Shown here: positions 7,127-8,260 of the stretch, one piece after another | Position numbering within the stretch: position 1 is the first letter of the stretch | How the letters are laid out: each line of letters opens with the position of its first letter | Origin: Bacteroidales bacterium UBA4621 | GTDB taxonomy: Bacteria; Bacteroidota; Bacteroidia; Bacteroidales; Paludibacteraceae | Reading direction: 5' to 3' | Length of the DNA stretch: 8,260 bases | Assembly: GCA_002387325.1 (NCBI GenBank) | Contig: DGIN01000067.1 | Coordinates: 25,567-33,826 of the forward strand | The notes under the pieces: model-generated | Databases searched by the model: none | What the model was told of the DNA's origin: nothing | Seen by the model: the letters and a program-made list of their open reading frames with translations, nothing else | Translations under genes and position numbers: made by a program

Positions 7127-8118
7127 CCCTAACTCTACGCTTTGGCATTTGTGTGCTTTGTTTGGCATATACAATACCCGTACAGGCACAACGCAACGGA
7201 CTATACGGCCCCTCCACCCGCTCCGGTCGTGAAGTGTCATTCGACGTGGCAATAGGAGCAGGATATTCTCAATTGGGATACAACACAGCCCAAACCGATT
7301 TGAAGACCTCTACCATCGGCGATTACGGAATAAACGCACGCCTCGGAATAAACTATTTCTTTACCACGTATTTCGGTATCGGTGTAGGAGCCGACTTTAC
7401 ACGGTATGGCCAGTCGGTTTCGTTAGATGACAACCGCCTTGTATGGAAGGACGTTACAGATACCGATGCAGACGATATGGTCGCTGGGGAACGGTATGAC
7501 CATATACTGGACATCTACAAGTGGCGTGAACGGCAGCAGCAACTCTATATTGCTCCGCAACTGCTGCTGATGTCTGTAGTACCTTTCTCACATCTCAGTC
7601 TGCAGATAAAAGCAGGCGTAGAATATGGATTCTGTGTACAATCTTCTTATCATGCTTCCGGCGATATAGAGCATACCGGTTTCTATGACAAATGGGGGCT
7701 GACGCTCCATGAAGTACCGGCACACGGATTTTACCGCACCACCGGTTTTGCTCCGGAAGGCAACCAGAAAGACCGTTTTGCCAACCGGCAACAATTATCC
7801 ATAGTAGGCAGGATAGGTGTACTCATACCGTTGACCCGTTCTTTGGATTTATGCGCAGATGTATTGTGCAAGTATGCGGTCTATACATCGCCCGGCACAA
7901 GCAATATCGCCGGAGGGACAGGGGAGGTCGGATTCCATGAAAACGCCACGAATGAAAGCGTACGCGACCCGCACTATTTCATACCGGAATACAGCACACT
8001 TATCGCCACACCGGTTGTATCCGGCAAATACTCGCTTTTTCTAACGGGTGTAGAAATAGGTATCCGCTATCGTATTCCGCTGCGTAAATCTTTCTCCTGC
8101 CGTTGTATTGTGGACTGA
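7108..8118 (+). CDS. Gene 5: stand-alone outer-membrane beta-barrel paralogous to the barrel of gene 2
   Basis: A 336-residue protein with a signal peptide (residues 1-28, cleavage near VQA/QR) and a barrel at about 43-323. It matches gene 2's barrel throughout: GAGYSQLG against GLGYGSLG, INYFFTTYFGIGVGADF against VQYAYYFHPNWGVTMGVGF, VWKDVTDTD against VWTDITDSD, ERYDH against EKYDH, IEHTGFYDKW against LEHQGYYPQW, IGVLIPL against IGVMIPL. Both barrels are close to 281 residues. It lacks gene 2's STN and OmpA-like domains. After the last likely strand (GVEIGIRYRI) it ends in 13 residues containing two cysteines (PLRKSFSCRCIVD), which is unusual because many barrels end at an aromatic strand. 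The ATG at 7108 lies inside the end of gene 4 (19-nt overlap, different frame), pointing to translational coupling. It is the last gene of the run; 45 nt without visible features separate it from a terminator. A pore, assembly or docking role beside gene 2 is inferred. It shows none of the PorP/SprF features I would look for. Confidence 0.88.
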   Translation: MRNSALTLTLRFGICVLCLAYTIPVQAQRNGLYGPSTRSGREVSFDVAIGAGYSQLGYNTAQTDLKTSTIGDYGINARLGINYFFTTYFGIGVGADFTRYGQSVSLDDNRLVWKDVTDTDADDMVAGERYDHILDIYKWRERQQQLYIAPQLLLMSVVPFSHLSLQIKAGVEYGFCVQSSYHASGDIEHTGFYDKWGLTLHEVPAHGFYRTTGFAPEGNQKDRFANRQQLSIVGRIGVLIPLTRSLDLCADVLCKYAVYTSPGTSNIAGGTGEVGFHENATNESVRDPHYFIPEYSTLIATPVVSGKYSLFLTGVEIGIRYRIPLRKSFSCRCIVD

Positions 8119-8163
8119 CAAAATTCCGGCAGTACAAATACTTTTCATTGTTTCCGAGCATAC

Positions 8164-8201
8164 AAAAAAGGCTGTCCTCCTTGTGTCAGACAGCCTTTTT
8201 T
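8164..8201 (+). terminator. Intrinsic terminator closing the operon
   Basis: GGCTGTC (8170-8176) pairs with GACAGCC (8189-8195) around a 12-nt loop; flanking A6 (8164-8169) and T6 (8196-8201) can extend the stem to 13 bp. The A-tract and T-tract make it potentially active in both directions, so it may also end a convergent gene to the right of the window. It lies 45 nt after the gene 5 stop. Confidence 0.88.
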
Positions 8202-8233
8202 ATGTTACAACCTCAGCATATCATATAACGAAC

Positions 8234-8260
8234 AACCCGTTAATAACCCGTTAATAACCC
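8234..8260. repeat. 11-bp tandem repeat (AACCCGTTAAT), 2.5 copies running off the window
   Basis: Two exact copies of AACCCGTTAAT (8234-8244, 8245-8255) and the first 5 bases of a third (8256-8260) are visible; the array may continue outside. The 11-bp period is close to one DNA helical turn, so each copy presents the same face. The first copy overlaps the right arm of the 13-bp inverted repeat (8230-8242). The role is unknown: an intergenic satellite, a protein-binding array, or the edge of an element. Confidence 0.75.

Noticed and set aside
7108..8118. Gene 5 as a PorP/SprF type IX secretion component
   Set aside because: Size and barrel character fit, but the sequence is plainly related to the gene 2 barrel and I see none of the typical PorP/SprF features.
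12..8220. Shared TCAGCATA near both ends as a direct repeat (target-site duplication)
   Set aside because: It is only 8 bp, is not positioned outside the inverted repeats, and no transposase or integrase is present.

Overview
The window looks like a chromosomal piece of a Bacteroidetes bacterium, most likely order Bacteroidales. The evidence is a Bacteroides-type promoter (TTTG, 20-nt spacer, TACCTTTG), start codons with A/T-rich leaders and no Shine-Dalgarno sequence, an STN domain, an OmpA-type protein with the GHASKEG variant, and secreted proteins with GCDS repeats and YQWY modules. The genus cannot be fixed from the sequence. All five genes lie on the + strand, and all five products start with a type I signal peptide, so the whole locus serves the cell envelope or surface. 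I see no enzyme, regulator, recombinase, tRNA, rRNA or CRISPR.

Layout: positions 1-224 hold a flank with an ACCCGTTA-type repeat, small palindromes, one good promoter and a short leader. Gene 1 (225-1271) encodes a secreted protein with two tandem X25/starch-binding-like beta-sandwich domains, a third sandwich-like domain and a Bacteroidales-type C-terminal tail. A 17-bp perfect hairpin with a T-run (1287-1332) follows and almost touches the next start codon. Genes 2 to 5 (1341-8118) are tightly packed, with gaps of 21 and 11 nt and then a 19-nt overlap, and end at a second intrinsic terminator (8164-8201). The window closes with 11-bp tandem repeats (8234-8260) whose motif recurs, inverted, at base 1.

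Genes 2 to 5 consist of two paralogous pairs in mirror order: barrel, jelly-roll protein, jelly-roll protein, barrel. Gene 2 is an STN domain, a beta-barrel of about 280 residues, and an OmpA-like peptidoglycan-binding domain. Gene 5 carries a matching barrel with neither extra domain. Genes 3 and 4 share a carbohydrate-binding-like jelly roll, a YQWY module and an unusual common C-terminal tail. My working inference is an outer-membrane assembly in which two barrels export, anchor or display two surface proteins, with gene 1 as a separately dosed glycan-binding partner. This is a hypothesis: no member has a function I can name with confidence.
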